Below are positions 35,043 through 45,794 of a stretch of 64,000 bases of DNA, in pieces. Numbering within the stretch: the first letter of the stretch is position 1; each line of letters starts with the position of its first letter. Source of the DNA: Liopterus haemorrhoidalis (lineage: Eukaryota > Arthropoda > Insecta > Coleoptera > Dytiscidae); NCBI GenBank assembly GCA_963971575.1, contig OZ020611.1:224184260-224248259 (forward strand), written 5' to 3'. The notes beneath the pieces are model-generated. The model made no database searches and was not told where the DNA came from. It saw only the letters and a program-made list of their open reading frames with translations. The translations under genes and the position numbers were made by a program.

Positions 35043-35225
35043 TGATGGGCGCGTGCCGTGAAATTTTCGTGACACTTCGTGACACGGCCGTTCACGGTAA
35101 AATCGTGAGTGAACGTGATTAATATTTTACTTTCGTGCGTGATTGTGCGTGATTTAAAATTTTCCGTGACACGTCGTGCGAGCAATCCCGGCGTGTCACG
35201 ACTCACGAAGTTTAAATTTTAGTAA
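35043..35225. mobile_element. hAT-like left end with CGTGA motif cluster
   Basis: TAGTGATGGGCGCGTGCC is a typical hAT start (TAGTGATGGG). The next 170 bp contain more than ten CGTGA/TCACG motifs in both orientations. It interrupts the LINE scrap. No right end was found in the window. Confidence 0.4.
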
Positions 35226-36308
35226 ATAGAAGGAATAAGAAGAAAGAATTGTCTATTTTGTATCATTATCTATGCTGGATTTTGTATCTCCTTCTACGAC
35301 GACAACATGTCTCCGTTGTATGCAGGCGTTGGAATTATTTTTTGTTTAATTTTGAATGAATCTGACCGGATATGGATAACTCAACAATCTCATTCTAACT
35401 AGTTTGCGCTTTTTCTCTAACCAGTTGGATTTGATGGGATTATACGGAACATTAACCAATTTTCTTCATTTAAGTATCCTTTGCTTATTATAAAATACAT
35501 TACAATAGTGTATATATGATCAAACACCCTCTTGTAACTAGTATCATCTAAAAATAAGGGACATAAAATTTATGACTTTTAAATTTTAATTTAACAATAA
35601 ATTACGAGACAATGACACTTAATTCATAGCATGTAAAGCAGTGACATAACAATACAAACTATTGCACGAATTGTAAACGATTCCTCTGACAGAACTCATT
35701 TCAGTGAAAAATGTCTGCATAGAGCGCGACAATATTTAACAACCCTGAATATTTGACCTTGTTTTTTAATGTAAACTCAAAACCCCAGTCGCGGATCAAT
35801 GCATAAAAACTGCACGCGTAACTTGGCATTTGGCGTTAACCCAACATCTCAAAGAATAAGATATCTCCTTCTATAGCCATTTATCTTGGTTTCTTCTTTG
35901 ACTTGCTCATGACTTGGGATTTTTTCTCATTTATTATCAGCTTTTGTCACTTTTAGCAAGGGAAATGGAAAATACACCGAGATAAAATACATTACAATAG
36001 TGTATATATGATCCAATTACGATGTTTTTTCATCTGAGTAAGCCATTTAAGGGTGGCATTTTTTTGGTAGCCAAGAAACATAACTACACATGGGAAAACA
36101 AAATCAAATTTATAAAAAATAAAATTATTCTAATAATTTTAATTCTAAAATATCATTTATATGACATTCTACAGGGTGGTGAATGGACATGACGGCCATA
36201 GCTAATTAACATGTAAAATAATGAACATGCTGATTCCTGCTTCCCTAATTGTTTTAGAGAAAAGGTGCAAGATAAAATTTATTTCGAATTTAAAACTCTA
36301 CATGTAAA
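35226..36308. other. no gene seen; 32-bp exact direct repeat
   Basis: ATAAAATACATTACAATAGT plus twelve more bases occurs identically at 35490-35521 and 35982-36013. Otherwise AT-rich and non-coding. Confidence 0.5.
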
Positions 36309-37022
36309 GCGGCGTCCACACTATGCCGCAGTTTGCCAGTTGGCAAGGCCAGTTGGCAATGCCAGCAGTAATGTAGACGTGACCGTTGACACAAGTCATC
36401 GTGCCAGCGGCATGCCAACGAGAATCGCTCGAGTGTCGCTCTCCTTCAAAGAAAGCCGATAAGAACAGTGAGTGAGGACGTGCCAACTGGCATCACGCGG
36501 CTTTAGGCTTAAATTCAGGTTGTGATTCAGACGCATATGAGCAACGTTGTTTATAGATGGAGTGGACAAACGAAAAAGTGCTTAATTTGATCGATTTATA
36601 CCGGGATCGTCCTGTCGTTTAAAGGACTATAAAGACAGGAATAAGAGATGTGACGCTCTATTGGAAATTGCGGTTAGATTTGGAGTACAAAAAGAAGAAA
36701 TTGATAGAAAAATCAAAAACTTGGTGTGTCATTTTTCGCGCGAAATAAAAAAGAGAGAGAAGGTAATAAGTCCGGTGCGTGATCTACTTGACGACTTGGA
36801 CGTACCCAAAACAGTCGTTTGCGCCGTTTGCGTATTTTTTCTTCACTCTCAAGTATGATAACAGCAGCTGAAGCAATTAGTAAATCTTCCTCGGTGAACA
36901 TTGTGCGACTAAACTAAATGCCAACACAGATGTGGACGTTTATACAGCCACTGGCTTTGCCAGTTGGCTTTGCCAGCTGGCCTTGCCAACTGGTAAACTG
37001 CGGCATAGTGGCGATGCGCCTT
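36309..37022 (+). mobile_element. PIF/Harbinger-like element with MADF relic
   Basis: Inverted ends of about 55 bp share CACTATGCCGCAGTTT and CAGTTGGCAAGGCCAG, and are unusually GC-rich for this window. Inside, from ATG at 36557, the reading MEWTNEKVLNLIDLYRDRPV matches the start of a MADF (Myb/SANT-like) DNA-binding domain. After a frameshift it continues RNKRCDALLEIAVRFGVQK and KNLVCHFSREIKK to about 36780. MADF genes accompany the nuclease gene in PIF/Harbinger transposons, but the nuclease is not present here. The 3-bp target duplication could not be fixed. Confidence 0.6.
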
Positions 37023-37367
37023 TCGGCGAGTAAATTATCTTCCAACTGCTTCCGAGGAAATTTAAAAATAATTAATTTTATAAAGCATTCTTATCAAGTA
37101 GCCTTGCTTAATTAACAAATGTACATAAAAGACTAGTAATCTAAATAATAAATTCAATTTTTCATAAATATAGTAATTTTATTAATAAATAAATAATTAT
37201 ATTTTATAGCAAACGTTCAAATACGTCGTCATATACTTACTGCTAAGCAGCATTGGCAGGGTAGTAATTTCGCACTTTTCAAAATTTTATAAAATGGGGG
37301 AAAAATTTTGGAGTTTCACTGGCATAACCAAGAAATCCTTATTCCGTCAGTTATGTAGGACCTAGAG
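37023..37367. other. no gene seen
   Basis: AT-rich spacer. Confidence 0.4.
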
Positions 37368-37480
37368 CAGGGGTGTCCAACATATGACCAGCGGGCCAGA
37401 TCCCGCTAGTGTCTAAGGGCTAATTTAATCTCAAGCGGTTATATTAGGATAATAGCTGTCTTTGTCATTAGTAAGCAAGC
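37368..37480. mobile_element. hAT-like terminal fragment
   Basis: CAGGGGTGTCCAACATATGA followed by GCGGGCCAGATCCCGC is a classic hAT left end. A possible opposite end (GGTTGGACACCACTG, to 41312) exists, but the flanking 8-mers ACCTAGAG and ACCACTGG do not match. Confidence 0.4.
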
Positions 37481-38247
37481 TATTAGCCCGATTACAAGCC
37501 TGATGTAAACGTGACGCAAGGGTGCGTTTATATTGAAGCGGTAATAAAAGATAAGAGTGCCGATACTAGCGAAATAATGATGTACATTGGTTTCTATGGA
37601 AGTGTTTATATTGAAGCAGCGTGTACATTTAGGATTAACAGCTGACTAGAGATAAGACCGTCGAGAACGAAAAAATTGAATTTCTTTACTCATATTGAAG
37701 ACAAACCTTGGAAATATTTGTGCGAAAATATGCAAATATTAAAAACCAGTGGCGAAGAGACACCTCCGCTAGACTTGCCGTCCCATAAAAAAAATACATA
37801 AACAAAAAAATTAAATTTTTTTAAAAAAATTTAAAAGAAGATTTAGGTAAATCTTCAAAAATACATCAAATTATGTCCTATACAAATTTTTGTCCAAGGT
37901 TTGGTTTACTAGTTACGAATTTTTTTAAATTTTAAAGTTTAATAACTTCCGTTTCCGGTTTCGGATTTTAATAAAAAACAATAGGGCTCTTCCCAATTAA
38001 TAGGAGAATTTTTTGGTACCAGAACGAACTCTTAAAGTTAAACCGTTTTTGAGTTATCGTGTACACACACAGACACACACACATACGGACGGCACTTCGA
38101 AAATAGGTTTTTTGGATTCCCTGGACCATGAAACGTGGTCATCAGTCAAAATCTTGACATCGAAAATTTTCGCGATTACAATACTTGCCCCTTATATATT
38201 AAGGTCGGGCAAGTAAAAAGTGTATAGTTCCTAGTCATTTTATAAAT
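37481..38247. repeat. unclassified repeat with (CA)n and terminal hairpin
   Basis: No coding motif. It contains ACACACACAGACACACACAC at about 38061 and ends with a hairpin CTTGCCCC...GGGCAAG (38183-38213) followed by TAAAAAG. The terminal stem suggests the 3' end of a short retroelement or Helitron-like sequence. Class is not determined. Confidence 0.3.
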
Positions 38248-38520
38248 CAGTAGTGTCTAACCTTGTCTCACGAGACGGATTAAAAAATCATGGCCGGGGA
38301 GCAGAAATTAAATGCGGGCAGTTTGAAAATTTCTGCTCGTGGAAGTTTTCGGTGGAAGTGGACTGGATTGTTATTTAGGATCCGGGCCGTAATGATTTTT
38401 TAATCGGGATTCGGGGCCGTTCTTGGCACCTCTAGGTATTGATAAAATGTGCAGAATATTGTCATATTTTTTTTCACGGACATTTTCCATCATACCATCT
38501 TGCATCATTGGAAGATAATA
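38248..38520. mobile_element. second hAT-like terminal region
   Basis: CAGTAGTGTCTAACCTTGTC with nearby ATCATGGCCGGGG resembles a hAT end and the inverse of the end at 41290-41312. Flanking duplication is not convincing. Confidence 0.3.
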
Positions 38521-38996
38521 CAGAGTGATCCAAAATGATTGAGGACACTTTAAATTTCCCGGCACGTTAAATTATTGTCATGTTGGCAACACTAATACAT
38601 ACCTACATTTAAACAGCGGCGTCTCAAAAATAAGTTTGTATACATATGTAGGTAAAAATTCTCTATATTTAATAATAATAATTATTTTTATTATTTATTT
38701 TTAATTTAATTTACAATGCAGTTACAAGTTCAGGGATAAATACAAGAAAACATAATTTTTAAAGATGTTTATTTTATTATTTACACAAATTTATACAAAC
38801 TTAAAAAAAATTGTAAGTAGTCTTACATTTGTACATTCAATAATAAATAAAAGATACAATAAATTTTCAAAATGTCTTCCATTGGCATCTAAACATAAAT
38901 TTACTCTTCTTTTAACATTATCAAATATTCGCTGCAAAGTTTGCTCAGATATGTTTTCTATTTCCCTTTGTATTGCTGCTTGTAATTCCTCTAGCG

Positions 38997-39733
38997 CAGC
39001 GTTTCCCAAAGTGTGGGTCGCGACCCGGCTCAGGGTCGCAGAAAAATTTTGCCGGGTCGCGAAAAAAATTGTAAAAACACAAAAAAAATTTTTTTTGTAC
39101 ATTTTTTTTACGTCAGTTAATCACTAGAATAGTGTGTAAAGTCTGTTGCAAACGGTTAGGCGGAACTAGATTTTACAATCTAGTTACTCTCATCGTTTAA
39201 ATCATGCTTTTCGGCCGTTTTGTTTAAGCTTTGTAAATCATACTTGCAACAAACATTTTTTTGGTTAAGGTTAATATAATTTTAAAATGTCATTTTCTTT
39301 ATATTTTGATTTTTTGTGTCGTTCTTAATACAAATATCCCAATTATTTATTTTTTTGTCATTAAAATATGTAAGAAAAATAATTTAATTTTGACATATGT
39401 CATTCGTTTCCATGGTTTCATTGTTGGAATTTTAAATTTTGACATTCCAACGTGAAAAATGAAATAACCCAAGCTAGGTCCCTCTTATCGTGACAACCTA
39501 AAAGAACGAAATTCCCATTTAGTTCCGCCTAACCGTTTGAAACAGACTGTATTTGTGCTCTTTATTACTATACTATATTCTTTATTACTATACTATACTC
39601 TTTATTACTATAAAGCTACTGCTTTAAAATAAAATTTGTTTTGTAAATAAATGTTTTTTTTTTCATAAGGTGGGTCGCGAAAAATTTTAAAACCTCGTAC
39701 CGGGTCGCGCTCAAAAAAGTTTGGGAACCGCTG
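38997..39733. mobile_element. non-autonomous hAT inside the mariner transposase gene
   Basis: Ends CAGCGTTTCCCAAAGTGTGG and GTTTGGGAACCGCTG. Perfect 8-bp duplication CTCTAGCG at 38989-38996 and 39734-39741. GGTCGCG repeats lie near both ends. No transposase motif inside its 737 bp. Confidence 0.85.
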
Positions 39734-40351
39734 CTCTAGCGTATGCAGCCTTGTTTGAAATATTTTATTTTTTAAATATCCAAAAAGATAAAAGTCCAGA
39801 GGGGTCAAATCTGGTGAACGTGATGGCCAAACACCCCTACTAATCACTCGTTCACCAAAAAATTCCTCTAGATACTACAATTTCTCACGAGCCACATGAG
39901 GAGGTGCACCGTCCTGCTGAAAATAACCATTTTGCAGCTCATCGTCATGTAGTTCATTTATGAAAGGTTCTAATATGTTATCACGGTACCTCTGTCCATC
40001 AATTGTACCGTGAAAAAATATAGGACCAATTATTCTACGCCTTGAAATCGCCACCCAGACCCGCAATTTTTTTGGGTGTAAAGGGCTCTCTACAAAATTA
40101 TGAGGATTCTCCGATGCCCAGGTTCTGCAATTCTGGCTGTTGATATAGCCAGAAAGGTGAAACCAAGCCTCATCTGTCATAAATGTTACATTTAAAATAT
40201 TGTCATCGTTAATAGTGTCGTTAAACCAGTTGCAATATTGCAGTCTTAGTTCGTAATCTATCGGTAATAATTGATGAACAGCTGTAACCTTGTATGGATG
40301 CAGGTCCAACTTATGAATTAAAGCTCTTCTAGCTGTACCATATGATAAACC

Positions 40352-40411
40352 TACAAAAGTGATTACAGTTTTTAATAAAAAAGAGAGATGTTTACAGGGT
40401 AAGTTTCATAC
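40352..40411 (-). other. spliceosomal intron in the mariner-like transposase gene
   Basis: On the minus strand the donor reads CAATCAG/GTATGAAAC and the acceptor TCACTTTTGTAG/GTTTATC. Removing these 60 bases joins SAQSG to LSYGTARRA, which matches how the family reads through this point. Confidence 0.6.
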
Positions 40412-41045
40412 CTGATTGTGCCGATAGTTTACGAATAGATTTGTTTGGACTTGCTTCCATTCTATTTTGAACATCCTTAACCACTTCGTCGGTTAAAACA
40501 GATGGTCGTCCAGGTGATTTTCCTTTACAAATGCAACTTCTCTCGTCAAACCGATCAACAATCCTTTCCTTGTGTTCAGCGAAAACTTTGTACGAAACAT
40601 TATGCTCTGGATACTGTTGATTGTACTGCTCTCGACAAAGTTGTAAAGAATACTTCCAAGAACCACCTTCCTGTCGAATAGCACAGCGATAATAAGCTTT
40701 CAAAATAAAAGCATTTTGTTCATTTGAAAAAACCATGATGATATTGGTATAACCTATAAATATAAATAATACGTACAGATTATAAACTTCATTACATTTA
40801 AATAATAAACTTACCTCACAACAAAACTATCCAAAACTGTAGAAAGTTGAAAAGAACTGTTTTATTTATGTTTATTATTCAAAGAAAGCTTGGAGAAATA
40901 TAAATACACGTCATCGAGTCACCCTTTGATCAACCATTATGATTTTATGCAAATCACTAGCAACTGCTAACCTAATATCGTGAAATGCACTCAAATCTAT
41001 GCCGGGAAAATTAAACTGTCCTCAATCATTTTGGATCACTCTGTA

Positions 41046-42299
41046 GTTATTATTACTATTCTGAACCAGTCATTTATTGAAACTTGGCAGTTGGCTAGTC
41101 ATCTCAGTTGGCAATTAGACCTATACTATTATCACAGTTCCTCTATAAACACGCCGAAAAAAGGTTAAATTAGCTTTGAAAGAATTTATTTAAAATTTTT
41201 GCTATTCCATCCTGAAGTTGTTGAATATCTGGCCTCGGGTACAACTCATTCCAGCCCTTGAATATCTAGCATTAAATAGGTTCTCACGATGGGAAAAGGT
41301 TGGACACCACTGACCACTGGACACTGAAATATGCACAGGCATCCTTATACGTTTTCTGAAAAATACACAGATTGGAAAAAAAAAATCTCAAATAATTTGC
41401 AAATAAACAACGTTTTTTATAAATAAGTTTTGTTCTTTCAAAAGAGGAAACTATTCCTATTAATTTAATCCAATAAAAGTATAATTTTTGCATAAATATT
41501 TTTTAAATTACTCTTGGCCGGATATATTTTCGAAAGGACCGGTATGGCCGGTGGGTCAAATTTTGTGCACCAAAGTTTATGCTTTGATGAAATTTTGTTA
41601 CTACATACTAGACATCCTAGTTAGATTATAAGAGCAAGTGTTGTAGTGCCTAGTGAAGTTTAATATTGTTAGTGGTCGGTAATGTATCTTATCTACAATG
41701 TAGATAGTTACTATCCCCTTAAAGTAATTAATGCCTCTAAGCTTTATCTAAATATTTGGGGGCTGAAACCAGAGAGGTATGTGTCACTCTTGATTCATGA
41801 AGGTCGTTTTCGCACGAAACTAATGTTCTAAGACTTCAACTTGCTGTTATTACAAACTTACAAAAAAAAAAAACAGTTATTATGGTTTCCCTCGGGATTT
41901 TTTTTTCTTACATTTCATGGGTGCATTTGAATTAGTTCTATTTAAAATATTAATACAATTTCAAAGCTTCATATAATATTAAGTTTTATTTAAAACATAT
42001 TACACATATGTATGTAATAAATTAAAATTAATTAGCTTAATCATAGTAAAAAATAAATTAAAAAAAAATATATATACGTATTGTACATTTAACAATATTG
42101 ATGTAACACATTTATACATAATTGTAGCAGATAAAAAATTATTATGATGTATTTTTTCATCGATTTTTTCCCTTGTTTTTCATGGATCTTATTAATTAAC
42201 ATTTTCAGCTTCATTAGCTACTAAAAAAAAGTAATAATAATAATAATATTTTATTGAGCCTGTTAGTGATCATTAGAAATACAGAGGTTAAGTGAATAT
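41046..42299. other. non-coding; one hAT-like right end
   Basis: GGTTGGACACCACTG ends at 41312. AGGACCGGTATGGCCGGTGG at about 41536 looks like internal hAT sequence. Otherwise no ORF or boundary. Confidence 0.4.
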
Positions 42300-42302
42300 A
42301 AT

Positions 42303-42369
<67 letters not shown>

Positions 42370-42370
42370 C

Positions 42371-42413
<43 letters not shown>

Positions 42414-42417
42414 TTTC
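42300..42417 (-). repeat. (ATTT)n tract, 3' tail of minus-strand LINE
   Basis: About 29 ATTT units with one variant. Read on the minus strand it is an (AAAT)n tail that follows TTATGTTCCTGGCCAATTTT, consistent with a jockey-like LINE 3' end. Confidence 0.7.
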
Positions 42418-42885
42418 ATGTGTTCCAACTGCATAGCCAAAATTGGCCAGGAACATAATTAACAATATTTATGTCGGTTGCTAACGTAAGAGTTTTCTCT
42501 AACTCAGGTCACCATGGCGTAGTGGTTAGTGTAGCGATGCACTGGCTTCTAGATACTGAGGGCTCGGGTTCGAATCCCGGTTATGGCATGGATTTTTCAA
42601 AAATAAATGCATCTCCTGGATAATGGCCTTAGTAGCTAAGTCCAAAAATAAAAAAAAAAAAACAGGTTAAAATCATTTGTTTTTATATGTTCCAACATCA
42701 AAAACAAATGTTTTTAACTTGAGTTAGGGATAATTCTTACTTTAGCAACCGGCCATAAGACTTACACTAACAATAAAACAAAAGAAAATACAATACACAA
42801 GAATGAGTAATTACGAAAACAATTATTCTGCTTTAGTTGCAATTATTGTATTCTGCTCATAATATGAACACATCCTGTTTAATGG
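42418..42885 (-). pseudogene. 3' end of the minus-strand LINE (continues at 55006)
   Basis: From 42885 downwards the minus strand reads NRMCSYYEQNTIIATKAE, the continuation of the LINE C-terminus that ends at the array's other side with HTNLFFMSPL. The rest is 3' UTR with a tRNA-like segment. The LINE is thus split by the 12.1-kb array. Confidence 0.6.
42475..42754 (+). other. tRNA-like segment between 30-bp inverted repeats
   Basis: Box A TGGCGTAGTGGTTA (42515-42528) and a perfect box B GGTTCGAATCC (42567-42577). A poly(A)-like run ends near 42662. The whole is bracketed by CGGTTGCTAACGTAAGAG (42475) and its inverse CTTACTTTAGCAACCGG (42737-42753). It resembles a tRNA-derived SINE head, but inverted flanks are not a SINE feature. 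A further hairpin CATTTGTTTTT/AAAAACAAATG lies at 42674-42710. Confidence 0.55.
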
Positions 42886-45769
42886 TGTTACGGCCTATTC
42901 TAGCTGACAACACTGCTTATAAAACTACCTTAACGTAACCTACCTTAACGTACAAAAACTTATGCTATTCTCACTAAAGGATACAGTATTGTGTATTTGT
43001 GCGAAACAACTGACTAGCCTCCTGACAATCTACTTAAAAGTAGCCGTTCTTGCTACAGAAATATAAATTAACATCTGAATTCTCGTATTCTGTCAAAAAC
43101 TTTTAGGTTATGTCATTTTGACACATGGGAATAATCACATTCTTTTGCATTTTGGAGTATGAATACTTCATTAGAACCTGGAAATTACAGACTATTAGCG
43201 TGTATTACGTATATAAGGAACATACTTACAACTTGTAATAAAATACAATGTTGACATTCGTGATTTTTAACGCCGATAAGAAAGAATGTTGTCATTTTTG
43301 ATAACTGTCTGAGTCACGTGGTTTTGCCCACGTGAGTCTAGTGTCCATCAGACAGTTGTAGGAAAGGTGGAAGTGGTGAAGGGGGGGCATATATAATGGA
43401 ATGTTATATGCCATTTTGTCTCTTCAATGTCGTAATTCAAGAAGTATAGAGGTTCCCTAAGGGGTGGAGACTCAGTAACACGTGCCAAATTTTAATCCAC
43501 AAGTTTTTGTGAAAATTATTTGAGAAGATAATGCTGGTTCACCTGTGGATTCGCTAAGCGGAAAAGGCACGTGATACATCATGTTTTGGGAATGCAAAAC
43601 GCGACTTACGTCGGAATTAGGAGTTTTCTACCCCTAGATGGCAATTGAGTTACGACGTTTCGCCACTAAAACACCGAGGTATGTTTCTTTTATACAGTAT
43701 TACCCGCTAATCAGTTTTGAATAATTCAGTGTTCTAATGTAAAGTATTTCTCTGTATTTTGTAAATTTAGTGGCAACATGTAAGGGCTGTAAACTGAGTA
43801 TTCTTTCTCGAGCGAGGATCCTGCTTTCGAGATTATACTGTCCCCCACGTGTAAGGGTTGAAGAGCCGATTTTGGAGCGATCCGTGGAAGATGTAGCGTG
43901 AAAATTATTGTATCAATTGAGACCTGTTGCTACAGGGTGTTGCGAGAATTACTGTGTTTCAGCTGAGTATACTTTGGAAATGTTTGAAATTTTGTAACAG
44001 AAGCGACTCTGCCCTATTAACGTATTGGAATTCCCGTTTGGGGATGTTTTTGTGATTCTTAACGTTAATGGTGTAGGGCTGCGTCTGGTACACCCTTATG
44101 AGTTATGGCCATGATTATTAAGTGTGTGTTATTATTTGTACTGTATTATTAGCTGAAATGCATTGAGGTTTCTCAAGTTTTGTTGTATCTTGAGATATTT
44201 TTGAGTTATTGAGATATGTTTTTGGATTTATTGAGTACGCTGTTGCGTGTACGGGTGGACTGTGTCGTCACCGTATTATTTTTGGAGGTACAATAATTTT
44301 TGTTCACGAATCGCTCATTTTTATTGTTGCCGCGTAATGTAAATTCAGTCTGTCCGTAAAGTATATTTTCCTTGATAACTGGAGGTTGTGAATTAGCTTT
44401 CAAACACGCAGGTTACTCCTTACTTTGAATACTTACTGGTCAAGTATTCGTGTTACTTGCTGTTCACGTTATCGAGGATCGGGTTTGTATTATTTTGGGA
44501 GGAATTAACGTTAACTTCAATCGGGCAGAACCTCAGCCACAAGCATCGTTTTTTTTTATTTAATTTTTTGACCAGTCTTCCTTAATTTTTTTTTGTCTCG
44601 ATAATTTTTTTAAATTTTGATCATTTCCGTCGAGTCAGTGGGTAGGGTGGTCGTCAATTTTTTTTGGCATCTCGCGGAGATTTTTTTGTTGACGTATCAC
44701 GGGTTTTTTAAGAGTAAAAGGGGATATGTGGAGTCAGTCTCTTGACAACGATGGATTCTTGAATCAACGCGACTTCGTTGCCAATAGACGGATTGGGATT
44801 TCAATAGTGTTAAGGCGAGAGAGAATTGTAGTAAAAATTTAAATCGGGTTTTCGAAAAAGCGCTGGCTTTCCGATTCTAAAACTCTTCCGGATTTTTCCT
44901 AACGGTATTGCCAACCGGAATACCGTTACCATTTTTCAACGTAATTAATCACTGTGGTATAATCTTCCTGTGCAAAAGTTCACGCAGCCCTAGGGCAGTT
45001 GTAGCATAAGTAATCCAATCACATGTTACTGGGTATTTATACCGCAAGTAATTCAGTTGTTAGTTTAAATTGTAATTAATTACCGGTTAAAGATTCAGTT
45101 GTTTAATTTCCTTTGGCCATTTGTGAGTACTTAGTTTTCTAAATTTTGGATTTAACTTAGATATTTTGCTCGTAGATTAAATAATTTATTTTTTTTGTAT
45201 TAACTTTGTCGTACTCCGAACTAAAAAGGGAATATTCAACTGGTCATTGATCTTGTAATTCTTAATATTTTGGTTATAGATTTTGCGTATTGAGTATTCA
45301 TTTAGTGAATAATTGATTTTGGTTATAGATTTTGCGTATTGAATATTCGTTTAACGAATAGTATTTATTTTGTTATTGCTGTTTGTTAGTAACTGATTTT
45401 TTGTTAATAAATTTAGTTATTGAGAATTTTGGTGTTTCTATTACGAGAACTCTATTCCTTCCCCTGGGGTTTTATTTTTCTTCCAGAATTTAGGGCAATA
45501 GAAGCGAAGTGACTGGCGCCGTATAAATTTTAGGCCGCACATAGGTATGGATAATTAAGGACCACCCTGCATAGTCAAATCTACCTCTAGACTGGGCTGG
45601 CGGCCTTCTACCTTGCCCTGGACAGCTGATAGCCGCTGGAGTCACTTCACAGTGGTTACGGAATTCATATTTTTCCCCATTTAGGTTTTTAGCGACCGAT
45701 CAGAGAGCTGAGCGGACGCTGGCGTATGCCAACTATATAACGCTGGAGTCTGGCCGTAATATACGTTAT
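42886..45769 (+). repeat. LTR 1 of the array (2884 bp)
   Basis: Starts TGTTACGGCCTATTCTAGC and ends GGCCGTAATATACGTTAT. The first bases of the start are roughly inverse to GGCCGTAATA near the end. The end is not a canonical CA. It contains a strong stem-loop at 43303-43357 and a 48-bp tandem duplication (GGTTATAGATTTTGCGTATT) at about 45270-45360. Confidence 0.8.
43303..43357. promoter_or_regulatory. long stem-loop with two CACGTG boxes in the LTR
   Basis: AACTGTCTGA and TCAGACAGTT pair at the outside. GTCACGTGG and CCCACGTGAG form an inner stem with one mismatch. CACGTG is the core recognised by bHLH factors. It is repeated at the same place in LTR 2 and LTR 3. A regulatory role is inference. 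Confidence 0.4.
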
Positions 45770-45776
45770 ATATTTC

Positions 45777-45794
45777 TGGCGCCCAACGTGGGGC
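45777..45794 (+). other. primer binding site, tRNA-Lys(CTT) type
   Basis: TGGCGCCCAACGTGGGGC is complementary to the last 18 nt (with CCA) of the common animal tRNA-Lys with anticodon CTT. The same site is at 50395-50412. Confidence 0.75.

Larger units (their letters stand above)
38791..40736 (-). pseudogene. mariner-like transposase gene with a 60-bp intron and hAT insertion
   Basis: Exon 1 (40736-40412) encodes an N-terminal helix-turn-helix region (MVFSNEQNAFILKAYYRC..., KGKSPGRPSVLTDEVV, the DUF4817/HTH pattern) that binds the transposon ends. After a GT-AG intron (40352-40411) exon 2 gives HPYKVTAVHQLLP, the first catalytic block FMTDEAWFHLSG, then GYFQQDGAPPH with the second Asp, then SPDLTPLDFYLFGYLK with the third acid. 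A hAT at 38997-39733 splits the C-terminal part. Beyond it the frame continues as LEELQAAIQREIE...CLDANGRHFE. Breaks: one extra T in the T run near 40320, TAG after APPHVAREKL (about 39874), and the hAT. The enzyme would cut and paste the element at TA sites. Confidence 0.85.
38521..41043 (-). mobile_element. mariner-like transposon, near full length, interrupted by a hAT
   Basis: TA-flanked (38519-38520, 41044-41045), with about 43-bp inverted ends that begin CAGAGTGATCCAAAATGATT and continue GAGGACA. The minus strand carries a transposase gene (40736 to 38791). Apart from a 737-bp hAT insertion, one in-frame TAG and one single-base frameshift it covers the expected coding length, so the copy was active not very long ago. 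Confidence 0.85.

Noticed and set aside
37368..41312. One large hAT spanning 37.4-41.3 kb
   Set aside because: Ends look compatible, but the flanking 8-mers (ACCTAGAG, ACCACTGG) do not match. Two different hAT remnants are more likely.
42508..42590. Functional tRNA gene
   Set aside because: Boxes are good, but acceptor pairing is poor, and it lies within an A-tailed repeat unit inside LINE sequence.
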